From Armigeres subalbatus (lineage: Eukaryota; Arthropoda; Insecta; Diptera; Culicidae): a stretch of DNA of 64,000 nt. The position numbers were made by a program, and so were the translations under genes. The notes under the pieces are model-generated. The model was not told where the DNA came from and did not search any database. It saw only the letters and a list, made by a program, of their open reading frames with translations. Shown here in pieces: positions 34,708 through 47,144 of the stretch (its first letter is position 1; each line of letters starts with the position of its first letter). The DNA lies in the NCBI RefSeq assembly GCF_024139115.2, contig NC_085141.1, positions 166,738,908 through 166,802,907 of the forward strand, read 5' to 3'.

Positions 34708-36501
34708 TATTTTTAAACTTACTTTTGAGTTATTTTTTCTCTTCTCTTTCATCCACTCTTTCTTTTGTTGTCAAAAACAAAAGAGCCAAACAATCTAACG
34801 ACGCCAGTTCAATACGGGAAGCCAATTTTGAGTTTTATTATCTGAGGTCAAAATTGAGTGTTACTTACATTTGGGTAAATAAATTTTCAGTTGGGTACTT
34901 TTTTAACATGGGAGTAAAGGCCCTTTACTTAATTTTGGCTTCGCGTACGGATGTTCGAGGTTGGGTGAATTAAACTCACTACACGCTTAGTTCAGTTCAC
35001 CCAAATATGGGTGAAGAGTACCTAAAATCACCAAAAAGTGCACATACCTACACGCTAACCTGGATCTACCCAGAATTCTGTCAAAGTCACCCAGATTCAG
35101 CAAAACCGTGGTTACTCTAAAATGGGTATGGGTACCCTTACTCAAATTTGGGTATATGAGGTGGCAGAGAAATATGGGTAAACGGAACCCATATTTTGAC
35201 GTTTTGAAACAGGGTAACCACTACCCATTTATCTTGAGTTGGGTCAGTATTCTTGTTATTAAATTCCCAAAAAAAATTAGCCCCAAAAAAAATACAAAGA
35301 TGTATGGTTAAATAAGCGTTTTATTTTGCTTATTGGTATAATAAAAACAATATTCAATCATAAAGCTAGTATAGTTTTGCTTACATAACTTAGATCAAAA
35401 TATTTACTGAGCACTTTCGGCCTTGATTGCCTCTCGCAAATTTGTGCACAACTCGTTAACAGATTTTCGTTTGCTCTGCTGCAATGTGCCATAAACAAGA
35501 ATCGAAAATACATCATGGCACATTTGCAATTTTGTTGGGACAACCACACCAAACACAACAAAACTTTTCCAAAAAATATCAAGGACCTCAATAAATGAGA
35601 CACTGGAAGCAAGTATTACTCCGTTAAAGATGATACTGTACTTTCCCGCACCAAAAACTGATGACTCGCATACAATGTGGGGCTCTCCGCGTGTATTTTC
35701 GACATGTGCCTCTATATCCTGGAATTAATTATAGGTTAATAGAATTAATAATTGATGCTAGAATAAATATTACAATCGAGTTATACCTGTGACCATTGCA
35801 GCAGTGGAGAAACAAGAATTTGCTCCGCCAATATCATATTTGATGGACCGGCTTGATTTGACTTCATTCCCTTTTTCTGCAATCTTGTAAAAATTCGCAA
35901 TGTTCCTCTGACATATGCTAGAATAAATTTAATAATGGTTAGTGAATAAATCAATCGCAAGATTTTTCTTCAAATTAATTACAATCTTCAATGCTTGAGA
36001 ACATGCCAGAAACCAGCAAAAGTGCTCTACCCAAAACCGGTGAAAATTCCAGCTGACGGGACACATGTGGTTTCATCCTGTAGAACGCCTCATTGATCTG
36101 GTAAAAACAGTTTTGTTCAGTAATAATATATTAATAATAATAGTAGTAAATTACAAAAGAAGCCAAATATAGCAAATTCATATTAACTACCAACAATATT
36201 TAAAATATATTAAGACGAGATATTTATCGGCTACATTTGCTTATCTGTAATTGCATTTGTACTCACCATTATGCCGTTGTACGACGCAAAATGTGGGAAA
36301 GTATGTAGTATTTCATCAAATGTCTTCTTCTCCCGTAACAACAATCGATGCAGCGGGTAGCATTCCTCCATTTCCTTAGAAATTTCGGCAATGTTATCGG
36401 AACTCGCATTTATTTCCACCAAACTGATCGCTCTCTCAACAACTAATGTTGCCTGTCATAAGACGAGTTTGAACAGTCCCATTGAATTCCACCACTTAAT
36501 T

Positions 36502-36560
36502 GTATCCTGACAGATACGTATTTCGACCTCAACAGTAAGGCCGTCTTCAGTGTCTTGTAC
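36502..36560 (-). ncRNA. Hammerhead ribozyme motif, PLE left end
   Basis: Minus strand: GTAC, AAGACA, core CTGAAGA, stem II GGCC/GGTC with a 10-nt loop, GAAA, TAC/GTA stem III, cleavage triplet ATC, then TGTC pairing with GACA. Same layout as the motif at 139-195. Confidence 0.8.
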
Positions 36561-36676
36561 TTGACTCGACTTGAAGAAAATGATCGCAGCTTACACTATT
36601 TATACTATGCGTAGGTATAATAATTTATCTAGGTACTTATCTTACTACGGTGCTTATTTCTACTCGCTTGATGCGC

Positions 36677-39048
36677 TTAATGCTTAGGTATAAACTTGAA
36701 GAGCCAGGAGCTACCATTTCCTTGATCTTTATTCAACAACCGCGTTTGTACCTGTCGGTAGATTTCCAAGCTCTCAGCAACATCAAGTTTCCACGGAGAA
36801 GAGACATTTCTTAAAATTTTAATGTTTGATGTCGTAATTGAATGATTTTCCTGATATACATGTTCAGCTACCTTAGACCTAAACTCATAATTTAATCCCT
36901 TATCAGTTTCCCTCTTAGCCTTACTTACTTCTGCAATATGTTCTTTAAACCTTACATCTAACGATCTTTTAGTTTGACCTACATATACTTTATCACACTG
37001 TGAACAATTAATTTGATAAACCCCGGCCTTATTTAACATTTCTACTCTATCCTTTGTGGAGCCCAACAGTGTCTTCAGTTGATTGCTTCTGCTGGAGAAT
37101 ACTAAATCGATGCCGAATTTCCTCAGTCGATGGCGTAGCTGGTGGGTGATGTGTCGATCATAGGGGACCGATACCCTCTTCAGCGGTTCATCGATCGGTG
37201 TTAGTGTTGTCAGTTCGTTTTTCCGTAGGTTCCTCTGCTTCTTGTTGATGATTGCTTGTATTGTTCTTTCCTTGTATCCATTGATCCTCGCTGTTTCCAA
37301 GATGTGTTGTAGCTCCTTCGTTTTTCCTTCTTCACTCAGGGGAATCGTCTGCATCCTGTGGATCATGTGATGAAAAGCTGCCATTTTGTGCTGATACGAA
37401 TGATTTGATGTGTATGGGATGACTCTCATGGTGTTGGTGGGTTTCCTGTAGATTTCGAAGTCTAATGTTGCATTTGTTCCCTTGATAACCAGTAGATCCA
37501 AGAAAGGTAATTTACCTTCCTTTTCCTCCTCGTGGGTGAATTTGATGTCTTTATGCACGTTGTTTATCGCTTCCAAAATCCTGGGTAGGTCTTTCCCGTT
37601 GATGTTGGTGAAAATGTCGTCCACGTATCTCCACCACTTCTCAGGTAGTACTCCTTGTTCCTCTAGGTTGTCCTCCAAATTCGCCATGAATAATTCGCAC
37701 AAAAACGGTGATAGCGGATTTCCATAGGTGCACCCTTCGTTTGTTTGTAGAAGCTTCCACGGAATGTAAAGTAGTTCTCATTCATGCATAATCTTGCAAG
37801 CTTGAGATACATCTTTACCTTTCCTCGCCATGTTGTATCCGTCCGTTGTCCTAGTAGCCAATCCTCCAAAAGGTTCAGAGCATCCTTCACTGGAACGCTT
37901 GGGAACAATGCCGCTACGTCGAATGATACCATGATGTCCTCTTCTCCGATGTTTCCTGATTCCAATATCCTCTTGGTGAACTCCTGGGTGTTTACAACTG
38001 ATCTGCTGGGGAACGGCTTCGGCATACTCTGGAACTCCTTGACTAACCACTTGGCCAAGTTTTGTGTAGGGGATCCCACTGATGAAACTATTTCTCGCAT
38101 CTCTGTACCTGGCTTATGTATCTTTGGTAGTCCTTTGATCCTTGGTAAAACAGGGTTCGTCATTTTAACGCGGGCTTCTCCGATGATCGTCTTGCATTCC
38201 TTTATCGTTTTATCCGTAAGTCGGATTAGTCCGGGTAGTGGGTCCACTCTCAAATGCCTGTATGGTCCTCCGTTGATTTTTGTCGTCATCTGTTCATCGT
38301 AGTCCTCTTTGTCCATTATCACCACTGCGTTTCCTTTGTCCGCCTTCATGTAGTAAACTGGTTTCTCCTTTAACTCCTTTAAAATCCTCCTCTCGTCTTT
38401 GTTCAATGCCCCATGATGTCCTGCTTTGATGGCGTCTGCTACGATGTTTCTCACGCTATTCTGGTCCCGTTGATCAACATTTCGTGAAATCGCTGTCTCA
38501 GTATCCACGATTATCTGCTCTAGATCCGCTTTCTGGGTTGTCGCATACCCTAACCCCTTGTTGAGGTGTGCTAATTGTTCCTCCGTAAACTGCTGTGTCG
38601 AACGGTTAACAACGAATCCCTCGATCATTTGTACTGTGGGGTTAGTCGTTCTACCTTCCGTCGCTGATTTCCCTCGTAGAATGGTCAATTTCTTCTTGTG
38701 CAGTCTCCTCTTCCTGTCCGCTTCACACTCTTCGGCCCGCTGTACCTTCTTTAGGAATATGTCGAAAGAATCTTGGTTCTCCTTTGCCAGCTTGAGGTGC
38801 AGGTTGTAGCACTCTAAGTTCAACCTCTCTAGCTTGGCATAGTGTCCCTTGATTGACAACTTCAACAAATCCGATTCCGCCCTCTTACTGATAGATTTTG
38901 GGATGTGAGCTCCCATCTTAATCCTATGGCTGACAGGAGTCAGCCTCTCCTTTTGGCACTTCTTAAGGAAGGCCACGTCCTTAAGAATACCTGCGATCCT
39001 CCTCTTCAAATCTATAAAAGTACTACGCTCGTTCCGCTTGGATGCCAT
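36677..39048 (-). pseudogene. Penelope-like element polyprotein (RT plus GIY-YIG endonuclease), one frameshift
   Basis: About 790 codons. The N-terminal half is basic and helical. The RT palm shows KADKGNAVVIMDKEDY, LPKIHKPGTEMREIVSS, SFDVAALFPSV, KGAPM and the active site RYVDDIF. The C-terminal GIY-YIG endonuclease shows GVYQINCSQCDKVYVGQTKR then RFKEH. This RT/GIY-YIG combination defines canonical PLEs. A single G is missing in a GGG run after KGAPM, near 37725, which shifts the frame; the plus-strand copy keeps the G there. Otherwise it is open from ATG at 39048 to the stop at 36677. Confidence 0.9.
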
Positions 39049-39173
39049 TTTGATAAGAAAATTATTTTGAGCTTTTTAGTGGAATGTTTTCACCTGTCAT
39101 AAGACGAGTTTGAACAGTCCTACGCATAGTATAAATAGTGTAAGCTGCGATCATTTTCTTCAAGTCGAGTCAA

Positions 39174-39232
39174 GTACAAGACACTGAAGACGGCCTTACT
39201 GTTGAGGTCGAAATACGTATCTGTCAGGATAC
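39174..39232 (+). ncRNA. Hammerhead ribozyme motif, PLE centre
   Basis: The plus-strand twin of 36502-36560. Predicted cleavage lies after C39221. It lies upstream of the plus-strand PLE reading frame. Confidence 0.8.
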
Positions 39233-39326
39233 AATTAAGTGGTGGAATTCAATGGGACTGTTCAAACTCGTCTTATGACAGGTGAAAACATTCCACTAAA
39301 AAGCTCAAAATAATTTTCTTATCAAA

Positions 39327-41687
39327 ATGGCATCCAAGCGGAACGAGCGTAGTACTTTTATAGATTTGAAGAGGAGGATCGCAGGTATTCTTAAGGACGT
39401 GGCCTTCCTTAAGAAGTGCCAAAGGAGAGGCTGACTCCTGTCAGCCATAGGATTAAGATGGAGCTCACATCCCAAAATCTATCAGTAAGAGGGCGGAATC
39501 GGATTTGTTGAAGTTGTCAATCAAGGGACACTATGCCAAGCTAGAGAGGTTGAACTTAGAGTGCTACAACCTGCACCTCAAGCTGGCAAAGGAGAACCAA
39601 GATTCTTTCGACATATTCCTAAAGAAGGTACAGCGGGCCGAAGAGTGTGAAGCGGACAGGAAGAGGAGACTGCACAAGAAGAAATTGACCATTCTACGAG
39701 GGAAATCAGCGACGGAAGGTAGAACGACTAACCCCACAGTACAAATGATCGAGGATTCGTTGTTAACCGTTCGACACAGCAGTTTACGGAGGAACAATTA
39801 GCACACCTCAACAAGGGGTTAGGGTATGCGACAACCCAGAAAGCGGATCTAGAGCAGATAATCGTGGATACTGAGACAGCGATTTCACGAAATGTTGATC
39901 AACGGGACCAGAATAGCGTGAGAAACATCGTAGCAGACGCCATCAAAGCAGGACATCATGGGGCATCGAACAAAGACGAGAGGAGGATTTTAAAGGAGTT
40001 AAAGGAGAAACCAGTTTACTACATGAAGGCGGACAAAGGAAACGCAGTGGTGATAATGGACAAAGAGGACTACGATGAACAGATGACGACAAAAATCAAC
40101 GGAGGACCATACAGGCATTTGAGAGTGGACCCACTACCGGACTAATCCGACTTACGGATAAAAGGATAAAGGAATGCAAAACGATCATCGGAGAAGCCCG
40201 CGTTAAGTTGACGAACACTGTTGTACCAAGGAGCAAAGGACTACCAAAGATATATAAGCCGGGTACAGAGATGGGAGAAAGAGTTTCAACAGTGGGATCC
40301 CAACACAAAACTTGGCCAAGTGGTTAGTCAAGGAGTTCCAGAGTATGCCGAAGCCGTTCCCCAGCAGATCAGTTGTAAACACCCAGGAGTTCACCAAGAG
40401 GATATTGGAATCAGGAAACATCGGAGAAGAGGACATCATGGTATCATTCGACGTAGCGGCATTGTTCCCAAGCGTTCCAGTGAAGGATGCTCTGAACCTT
40501 TTGGAGGATTGGCTACTAGGACAACGGACGGATACAACATGGCGAGGAAAGGTAAAGATGTATCTCAAGCTTGCAAGATTATGCATGAATGAGAACTACT
40601 TTACATTCCGTGGAAGCTTCTACAAACAAACGAAGGGTGCACCTATGGGAAATCCGCTATCACCGTTTTTGTGCGAATTATTCATGGCGAATTTGGAGGA
40701 CAACCTAGAGGAACAAGGAGTACTACCCGAGAAGTGGTGGAGATACGTGGACGACATTTTCAGCATCATCAACGGGAAAGACCTACCCAGGATTTTGGAA
40801 GCGATAAACAACGTGCATAAAGACATCAAATTCACCCACGAGGAGGAAAAGGAAGGTAAATTACCTTTCTTGGATCTACTGGTTATCAAGGGAACAAATG
40901 CAACATTAGACTTCGAAATCTACAGGAAACCCACCAACACCATGAGAGTCATCCCATACACATCAAATCATTCGTATCAGCACAAAATGGCAGCTTTTCA
41001 TCACATGATCCACAGGATGCAGACGATTCCCTGAGTGAAGAAGGAAAAACGAAGGAGCTACAACACATCTTGGAAACAGCGAGGATCAATGGATACAAGG
41101 AAAGAACAATACAAGCAATCATCAACAAGAAGCAGAGGAACCTACGGAAAATGAACTGACAACACTAACACCGATCGATGAACCGCTGAAGAGGGTATCG
41201 GTCCCCTATGATCGACACATCACCCACCAGCTACGCCATCGACTGAGGAAATTCGGCATCGATTTAGTATTCTCCAGCAGAAGCAATCAACTGAAGACAC
41301 TGTTGGGCTCCACAAAGGATAGAGTAGAAATGTTAAATAAGGCCGGGGTTTATCAAATTAATTGTTCACAGTGTGATAAAGTATATGTAGGTCAACCAAA
41401 ATTTAGATGTAAGGTTTAAAGAACATATTGCAGAAGTAAGTAAGGCTAAGAGGGAAACTGATAAGGGATTAAATTATGAGTTTAGGTCTAAGGTAGCTGA
41501 ACATGTATATCAGGAAAATCATTCAATTACGACATCAAACATTAAAATTTTAAGAAATGTCTCTTCTCCGTGGAAACTTGATGTTGCTGAGAGCTTGGAA
41601 ATCTACCGACAGGTACAAACGCGGTTGTTGAATAAAGATCAAGGAAATGGTAGCTCCTGGCTCTTCAAGTTTATACCTAAGCATTAA
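39327..41687 (+). pseudogene. Second PLE polyprotein copy, many small deletions
   Basis: Same protein as the minus copy and close in sequence, but broken by several 1-2-base losses in runs of one base (near 39432, 39470, 39750, 41033 and 41150), an altered region near 40140-40310, and a 12-bp loss in the GIY-YIG part (near 41396). The longest open piece (40312-41034) covers the RT active site RYVDDIF. It ends in the same stop as the other copy. Confidence 0.88.
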
Positions 41688-41803
41688 GCGCATCAAGCGA
41701 GTAGAAATAAGCACCGTAGTAAGATAAGTACCTAGATAAATTATTATACCTACGCATAGTATAAATAGTGTAAGCTGCGATCATTTTCTTCAAGTCGAGT
41801 CAA

Positions 41804-41862
41804 GTACAAGACACTGAAGACGGCCTTACTGTTGAGGTCGAAATACGTATCTGTCAGGATAC
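41804..41862 (+). ncRNA. Hammerhead ribozyme motif, PLE right end
   Basis: Same core and stems as 39174-39232, in the right terminal repeat. Confidence 0.8.
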
Positions 41863-43284
41863 AATTAAGTGGTGGAATTCAATGGGACTGTTCAAACTCG
41901 TCTTATGACAGGTGAAAACATTCCACTAAAAAGCTCAAAATAATTTTCTTATCAACTAATGTTGGAATTGAGTCGCATGGTTCTTTAGGAGGTCTGGAGT
42001 ATTTTTTTATTTCTTTGGGAATTCGTTTTTCAATATTGCGAACTCGGTGGTAGATATAACCGGAATGGTCACTACTTGCATTTCCGCTTTTCCACCAGAA
42101 AAATGCCGACTGAAATATGGATAAGATCTATATAATACAAAAGATAGTAAATTTGATAATTGTTAAACTTCACCTCATCTGGAGCATTTTCATTAATACG
42201 CGTATGTCTCAATTGAGGAAACGTCTTGATAATATCTTTCGCCAGTCTCCACTGCTCGTTTGTTGTGGGGTACCTGTAAAGATTATACAAATTATGGGCA
42301 CTACCAAAATTTAAATACGAGGTTTATCATTTGACAAAGAATATGTTGATATTAAACCTCACCAATATTTTAATCACCTCACCACCAATATTTTAATTAT
42401 ATCATTTAATGATCATAATGTTAACAGGCTATTCGATGACAACTGCATATTTCGAAACAAATGTATTAGTTTGATTTTTTTTCTTAAACGTAACATAGGA
42501 CAATTTTGCCTAGACCAAATATGCATCAAGTATTTTCATATACGCATTAAAAAGTAATAAACTGATTATATTTAAAATATTATTAAAAATGTACAAAGTA
42601 AAATTAGTTATGTCGCTGTCGCTCGCTTTGTGTTACTACCTTAAAAGTGATAATTACCCCTTGTTATCGTAAATCGCCCTTTCGAACTGTCCACACAAAA
42701 TTTGAACCATTGTATGTAAGTGTTTTACTTTCGGGACAATGTTCTGGTCCAGCTGATTGTAAACAACATTTCGGAACGCAGCATCCTCGACAAGTTTTGC
42801 TCTCAGATCCTAAAACATAGTGCCAGCAAATTAGTGCTATATAATTGTGATCAGCATTTAGTAAATTTAGTTACCTGTTTACCGATTCGTTCGGTATTCA
42901 GCTCGTGAGCTGTGTCATTAATGTCATCAGAACGAGATTGTGAGTGCAATTGGATGGCATACAACTTTTCGATAGCGGCCAGAATTATCTTCCGAGGCCC
43001 TATAGCAGTAATTCCGATTGTCACCAAATCACTGTCGGCCAGCAACATGAGTGAACGATCGGTTACTTTGTTATCTGGAAGGAAACAGAAGAAACACTAG
43101 CTTTGAAGACGTGATGTATTATAGTATCAAGTAAGTTGGATCGTAGTGATAATGAATTCCAAGCTTCATGGGAAAAATCGATTAATTATGCCTCGACACT
43201 GCCCCGTTGTCAGCATCATGTATGAAGTGTTTTGTATTTTGCATAGATATTTACAATTTTAGAAACTGCTTCTCCCGCGTAGGC

Positions 43285-43375
43285 TGATCCGCCGCTGCAA
43301 GCATAACTGTCCCATCCTTGCTTGATTTTCTATCTATGTGGGACAGTTATGTTTTATGGGTAGTAAAATGGTGTA
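43285..43375. repeat. Diverged mini palindrome inside the transposon
   Basis: GCATAACTGTCCCAT faces GTGGGACAGTTATG. It resembles the small palindromes at 4539 and 5378 but has decayed ends. It lies between the SAM gene and the transposase gene. Confidence 0.4.
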
Positions 43376-43524
43376 TAATACTGGGGGTACTTGTCGGAAT
43401 AGGGTATGGGTGTGATTGCAATTTGTTGGTGTTAAGAACTATTAATGCATTTTAAGATAGTTAGCTGTATTTTGTACATGTTTATGGTAGATTACAATGT
43501 ATGGTTCATTTATTTGCACACTTG

Positions 43525-46175
43525 CTAGTCATCGAAATATTTAAGACTTATGTATGAAAAAGGTTCATCTATGCCTACTCGTTTCCATAAGTTGTACGCT
43601 TTTCGAGTTGATACTTGTGAACTCAAAACTCTCACTAACTTATCAATTCCCGTAACCTTCAAGCTATACAAATCGACTTCAATGTTTTCTATAATGAGCT
43701 GCTGAATCACATAAATAATGTTCTCATCCCAAGTTATTATCGCTTCTATTGCTCCATATTGTTGCCTTTCTTCACAAATCTTAAACTTTATCACCATTCC
43801 GGGCGGAAACTTGTACATACTATCTATGACCAATTTATTTATCATAGTAACAATCGGTGGAGATTCAAACAGTAGAATAGCATATTGCAAACAAGCTTTA
43901 TTGATTTCTTGGCAAGATATGATAGTGTGTACTTTTGAAATGTAGTTATGTTTAATTATGCTGTCTGTTTGTCTGAGATTTATCCTTTTAGTAATGCTGT
44001 ATGTTAGGTTTCTGAAATTATTGCAAGTTCTACCTTGACTTTTAGATAGTTTGTACTTTGATTCAAACGCAAAACAACTAGTGAGCGGGCCGCTTGTTTT
44101 AATTAGTTCGGGGTAATGAGATAAATGATGAATTTTATTTATGGGATGTGTGTTTGGGAAGCAGAGTTTAAACAAGAAATGAAATCTATGGATTGCAACC
44201 TCAAATTCAGGTATGGTACATTCGTCATATTTATGGGAGAAAGCGAAATAATTAATTTTTAGTAGTACTCCGATAATTTGCACAAAATTTGGGTCGATTG
44301 AAATGAAAGCATGGAACATGAATGGGAAAGCTCTCAGCAAAAGCCAACACTGCGAAGCTGATTGGGGAATAGAATTTACTCGTGACTTAAGGATAGCCAA
44401 AGTGAAGTTTGATGACGGCTTGTTTTCAACTTCGCAAGAACCATATTCAAAATTTTCAATAGCTCTGTTGATCTTTTCGCAAGTGAGTGTTTTACGGATA
44501 ACAACCAAATTTCTTAGAATAAGTTTCATAACCATCATGTTGATCCCTTCACACAAATCGTGCATGGGATCCATAGAACGATCTTTCCCATAATTGAAAT
44601 ATCCTATTGTGTGTAAGCAACATTCTCCTACCAAACCACATTGGTTTGGTGCTTTTCTCGAATCAAGGACTGATTGAACGTCTGACTGCAGAGATTCTGG
44701 TGTTCTATGCGGTAAGAAATCACCGAAGTTCCCTGCTCTAAAATAATCTCTAGATATATAACAAACTCTACAGAATAGTTTAGACTGGGGGCCCATAATA
44801 TTGAAAATGTCGTGTAAAGCAGCTGTATCACCAATTACATTGACCAGCACTGCATGCAGTTTATAATCTGATTCACCTATCTTCAATTCAATTCCGTTTT
44901 CTAAAGCTTTCAGGTCATTTAACATAGGTTGTAGTACTTTAGCATATCCATAGTTTTTAAGAACACTAGATTGCACAGACAAAATGAAGTAAACACGGTC
45001 AAGAGTTGAATTTATCACAGGATCAAAGTTCTGAATCTTTATACTAATAATAGTTAACTTTTTCTTGCCTTTGCGGGAACCTAACGGATTAGCAAACTCA
45101 ACCTCATCTGAATGGAGTAGCAATCTTATAATGTATGGATTTTTTTTGAAAATAGCCTGACTTTTATACAGTGAACCATCTTTGAAACCGCCAATGTATC
45201 CATCACATCGATTCTCGGCTAGCACACAGGCTCTAGCATCAGGATTCCTCATGACTAGTTCCAGTACCTTAATGATTGGAATATAATGAGCCGCGTCCTT
45301 CACTGTTCTCGTTTTCCGAACCGTCTTCAAAGGTCTGTATTTTGAATTAGCTGCACAAGGGACTACTCTTGTAACTGTTCTTTTACCTAGAACAATCTCT
45401 TGCACATCGGGTACGGAACCACCCGACTTATATGCTAGATAGGATAAGTTGAGTTCGGGTGTTTTTACATCTGCGAACAGGTCCTTAAGTTCCAGAGAAT
45501 TCACGAATTCTGCGTAGTCCTCATCTTGATCGCATAAGCCTTTTTTATTCGCAAATTCTCTGAACTTACTTAAAGTAAATACTTGATAAGCATTCAATAG
45601 ACTTGTTGCCATGTCTATTATTCCAACCAATTTGGTTTCCGGTAGGCTTACATCGCAGCGTAACTTAGTTATTGCATCAACCGCCTTGTTCCGCATTTCA
45701 TCTAATCCAGTTGCGTTGCAATAGTACATAGGATTAACAATATCACCCATTATTATCTGCTCATCTTCGTTCGATCTTTCTGGGTCAAGCAGGGTATCCT
45801 GTCCTGATGAACCACAATGCACATCGGTTACGTCCCAACCGCTGGTGTTAATAACCTCTCGGGTAACCAGTTGTTCCGTGTGATACTTCATTATATGCTG
45901 ACGGAAACTGGCATAATAATGAAATACTGCATTGCAGTCAACACAAGCAATCGGAATTTCATTTTTTACGCTGCATCGTATGTTATGCAGCGATTTCAGA
46001 TGAGCTTTGAACATTTGTTCCCCACCAACTACAAACATTTTGCAGCCGGGAAGCCGGCATTGAATGCCTAAATAATTTAGATTTTACATCAAACAAAAAA
46101 AAAACTTTATGGATATTATGTACCTGTTAAAAGTTTGTAGCTTTCGCCGTCCAACACTTCCCGTAATTGTTCCAT
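43525..46175 (-). CDS. Zinc-finger transposase, CACTA/EnSpm-like
   Basis: Two exons: 46124-46175 (ATG, MEQLREVLDGESYKLLTG start) and 43525-46067. They join in phase across a 56-nt intron, giving 864 aa. The N-terminus has two C2H2 fingers across the junction (CRLPGCKMFVV...HLKSLH; CVDCNAVFHYY...HIMKYH). The core has IGDTAALHDIFNIMG followed by CRVC, then DPMHDLCEG, the two patterns seen in CACTA/TNP2-type transposases where the first D and the later D are catalytic; the final E is not assigned with confidence. The frame is fully open, unlike its neighbours, so it may be recent or active. The ATG lies about 320 bp from the right transposon end, so the promoter should be in the repeat-rich arm. 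Confidence 0.8.
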
Positions 46176-46946
46176 TTAGCTATGATTTTTGGATGTATCA
46201 CAAAAATGAAAAATCCTGCACAAGAATAAACTTTTCATTAGATCGCCATTTTGGAATATTTCAAATTTTTCACAAGTCTCATTTACCCAAATCGTTTACC
46301 CATTATAATTCAACTGTTAGCACGTTATAATTTTGGGTATTGCATTTTTTTTCTTGTGATATCAACTACTCAAAATTTGGGTGAATCACACTCATCACAT
46401 GAAAACATTGCTTACCCAGATTTTGACAACTGCTAACTACAAAAAAATCCGGGTAACAACCACCCAGCCACTGGGTTGTTTTAAGTTAGCGTGTAGATAT
46501 GGGTGAAGTGGCCTTTACCCATATCTGGGTGAACTTAGTAAGAGGAATTTATAGGTATATTTCACCCACATTTGGGTGAATTTTTTGTATCTTTTTACAG
46601 GTGCGAAACATTTTAATTATGATCTAATGAAAAAATAAGAAGTAATAGAAAGTTCTAATCAAATGACCAATTTAATTTATTTAATATAATATTTGAAATA
46701 ATACAATAATTATTGGCTTAATTCGGTCTAATTAACATCGATATTATATTGAAATCAATCGGGAAAGATTGGTGAGCCAACCTACGAACATAATAGTAGC
46801 AACCGCAACTGGTTTACTAACAGCGAGCACCGTGAAAATACCACCGTCTGCGAGCCTCCCCTTGTATCAGCCATGATCCGAGCTTGCAGTGGCCAATCGA
46901 TAAGTTCAGTTAACTGGAATAATAATGTTTCATTGAGAGGGATAAA

Positions 46947-47144
46947 TTAGATAACAATATGAATACTAACCTTAACGGGACCGGAACATCGCTTCAGTAG
47001 TCTGGAGGCATTAAAGATAACTCGCAGGGTCCTCTGCTGTGGCTTCCGAAAGATGCGGTACCGTTCTGCAGAAGTTGTTCCAAATGGTTTTGCTGCTTCA
47101 CCTTCGGGAGCTTGCAGCGGAATTAGGATTTCATTTGTTTCCAT
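46947..47144 (-). pseudogene. Exon remnant of the outer transposon
   Basis: The minus frame starts METNEILIPLQAPEGEAAKP and runs to a donor-like GTTAAG-GTTAGT near 46975. It lies in the outer element's own right part. It may be the 5' exon of that element's SAM-type gene, but no SAM motif is in it; this link is a guess. Confidence 0.35.

Larger units (their letters stand above)
32560..34979. repeat. Tandemly duplicated 270-bp repeat with two insertions
   Basis: The block from TTTTTAAACTTACTTTTGAG to AACATGGGAGT and GGATGTTCGAGGTTGGG occurs at about 32570-33107 and again at 34710-34975. The first copy contains the palindromic MITE (32803-33014). The transposon 33108-34707 sits exactly at the join of the two copies. 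Motifs ACTCAATTTTGG and CCAAATTTGGGT recall subterminal repeats of the CACGC-end elements. Confidence 0.65.
36452..41952. mobile_element. Head-to-head pair of Penelope-like elements inserted as one unit
   Basis: Flanked by the 12-bp duplication CAACTAATGTTG (36440-36451, 41953-41964). The left copy (36452-39120) is on the minus strand and the right copy (39121-41952) on the plus strand, meeting at 39120/39121. Terminal repeats lie at 36452-36676 (minus), 39121-39326 (plus) and 41750-41952 (plus); the left copy has only about 30 bp of repeat at its 5' side. One shared target duplication says the pair entered in one event, as known for PLEs. Confidence 0.88.
35404..43074 (-). pseudogene. SAM-domain protein of the transposon, exon split by PLE insertion
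   Basis: Seven exons with good splice sites and matching phases: 42875-43074, 42658-42809, 42174-42273, 36267-42109 (containing the PLE unit 36452-41952), 35983-36097, 35787-35917 and 35404-35718 (stop TAA). The first exon seen encodes the second half of a SAM domain (DLVTIGITAIGPRKIILAAI). The following exons give YPTTNEQWRLAKDIIKTFPQ and SAFFWWKSG, a conserved-looking block of unknown role, then helical sequence and a hydrophobic C-terminal exon. An exon with the start codon and first SAM helices is missing from my reading. A second protein beside the transposase recalls the TNPA/TNPD pair of CACTA elements; a role in binding subterminal repeats is inference. The insertion disrupts this copy unless it is spliced around. 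Confidence 0.65.
35051..46493 (-). mobile_element. Inner two-gene CACTA-like DNA transposon
   Basis: Ends CACGCTAAC and GTTAGCGTG with TA on both sides (35049-35050, 46494-46495), inserted in the outer element. Arms of about 250 bp carry many ACCCA/TGGGT motifs, often palindromic (ACCCATATTTGGGT-like). It encodes on the minus strand a zinc-finger transposase (43525-46175) and a spliced SAM-domain protein (35404-43074). A 5.5-kb PLE unit sits in the latter. Without it the element is about 5.9 kb. Confidence 0.8.
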
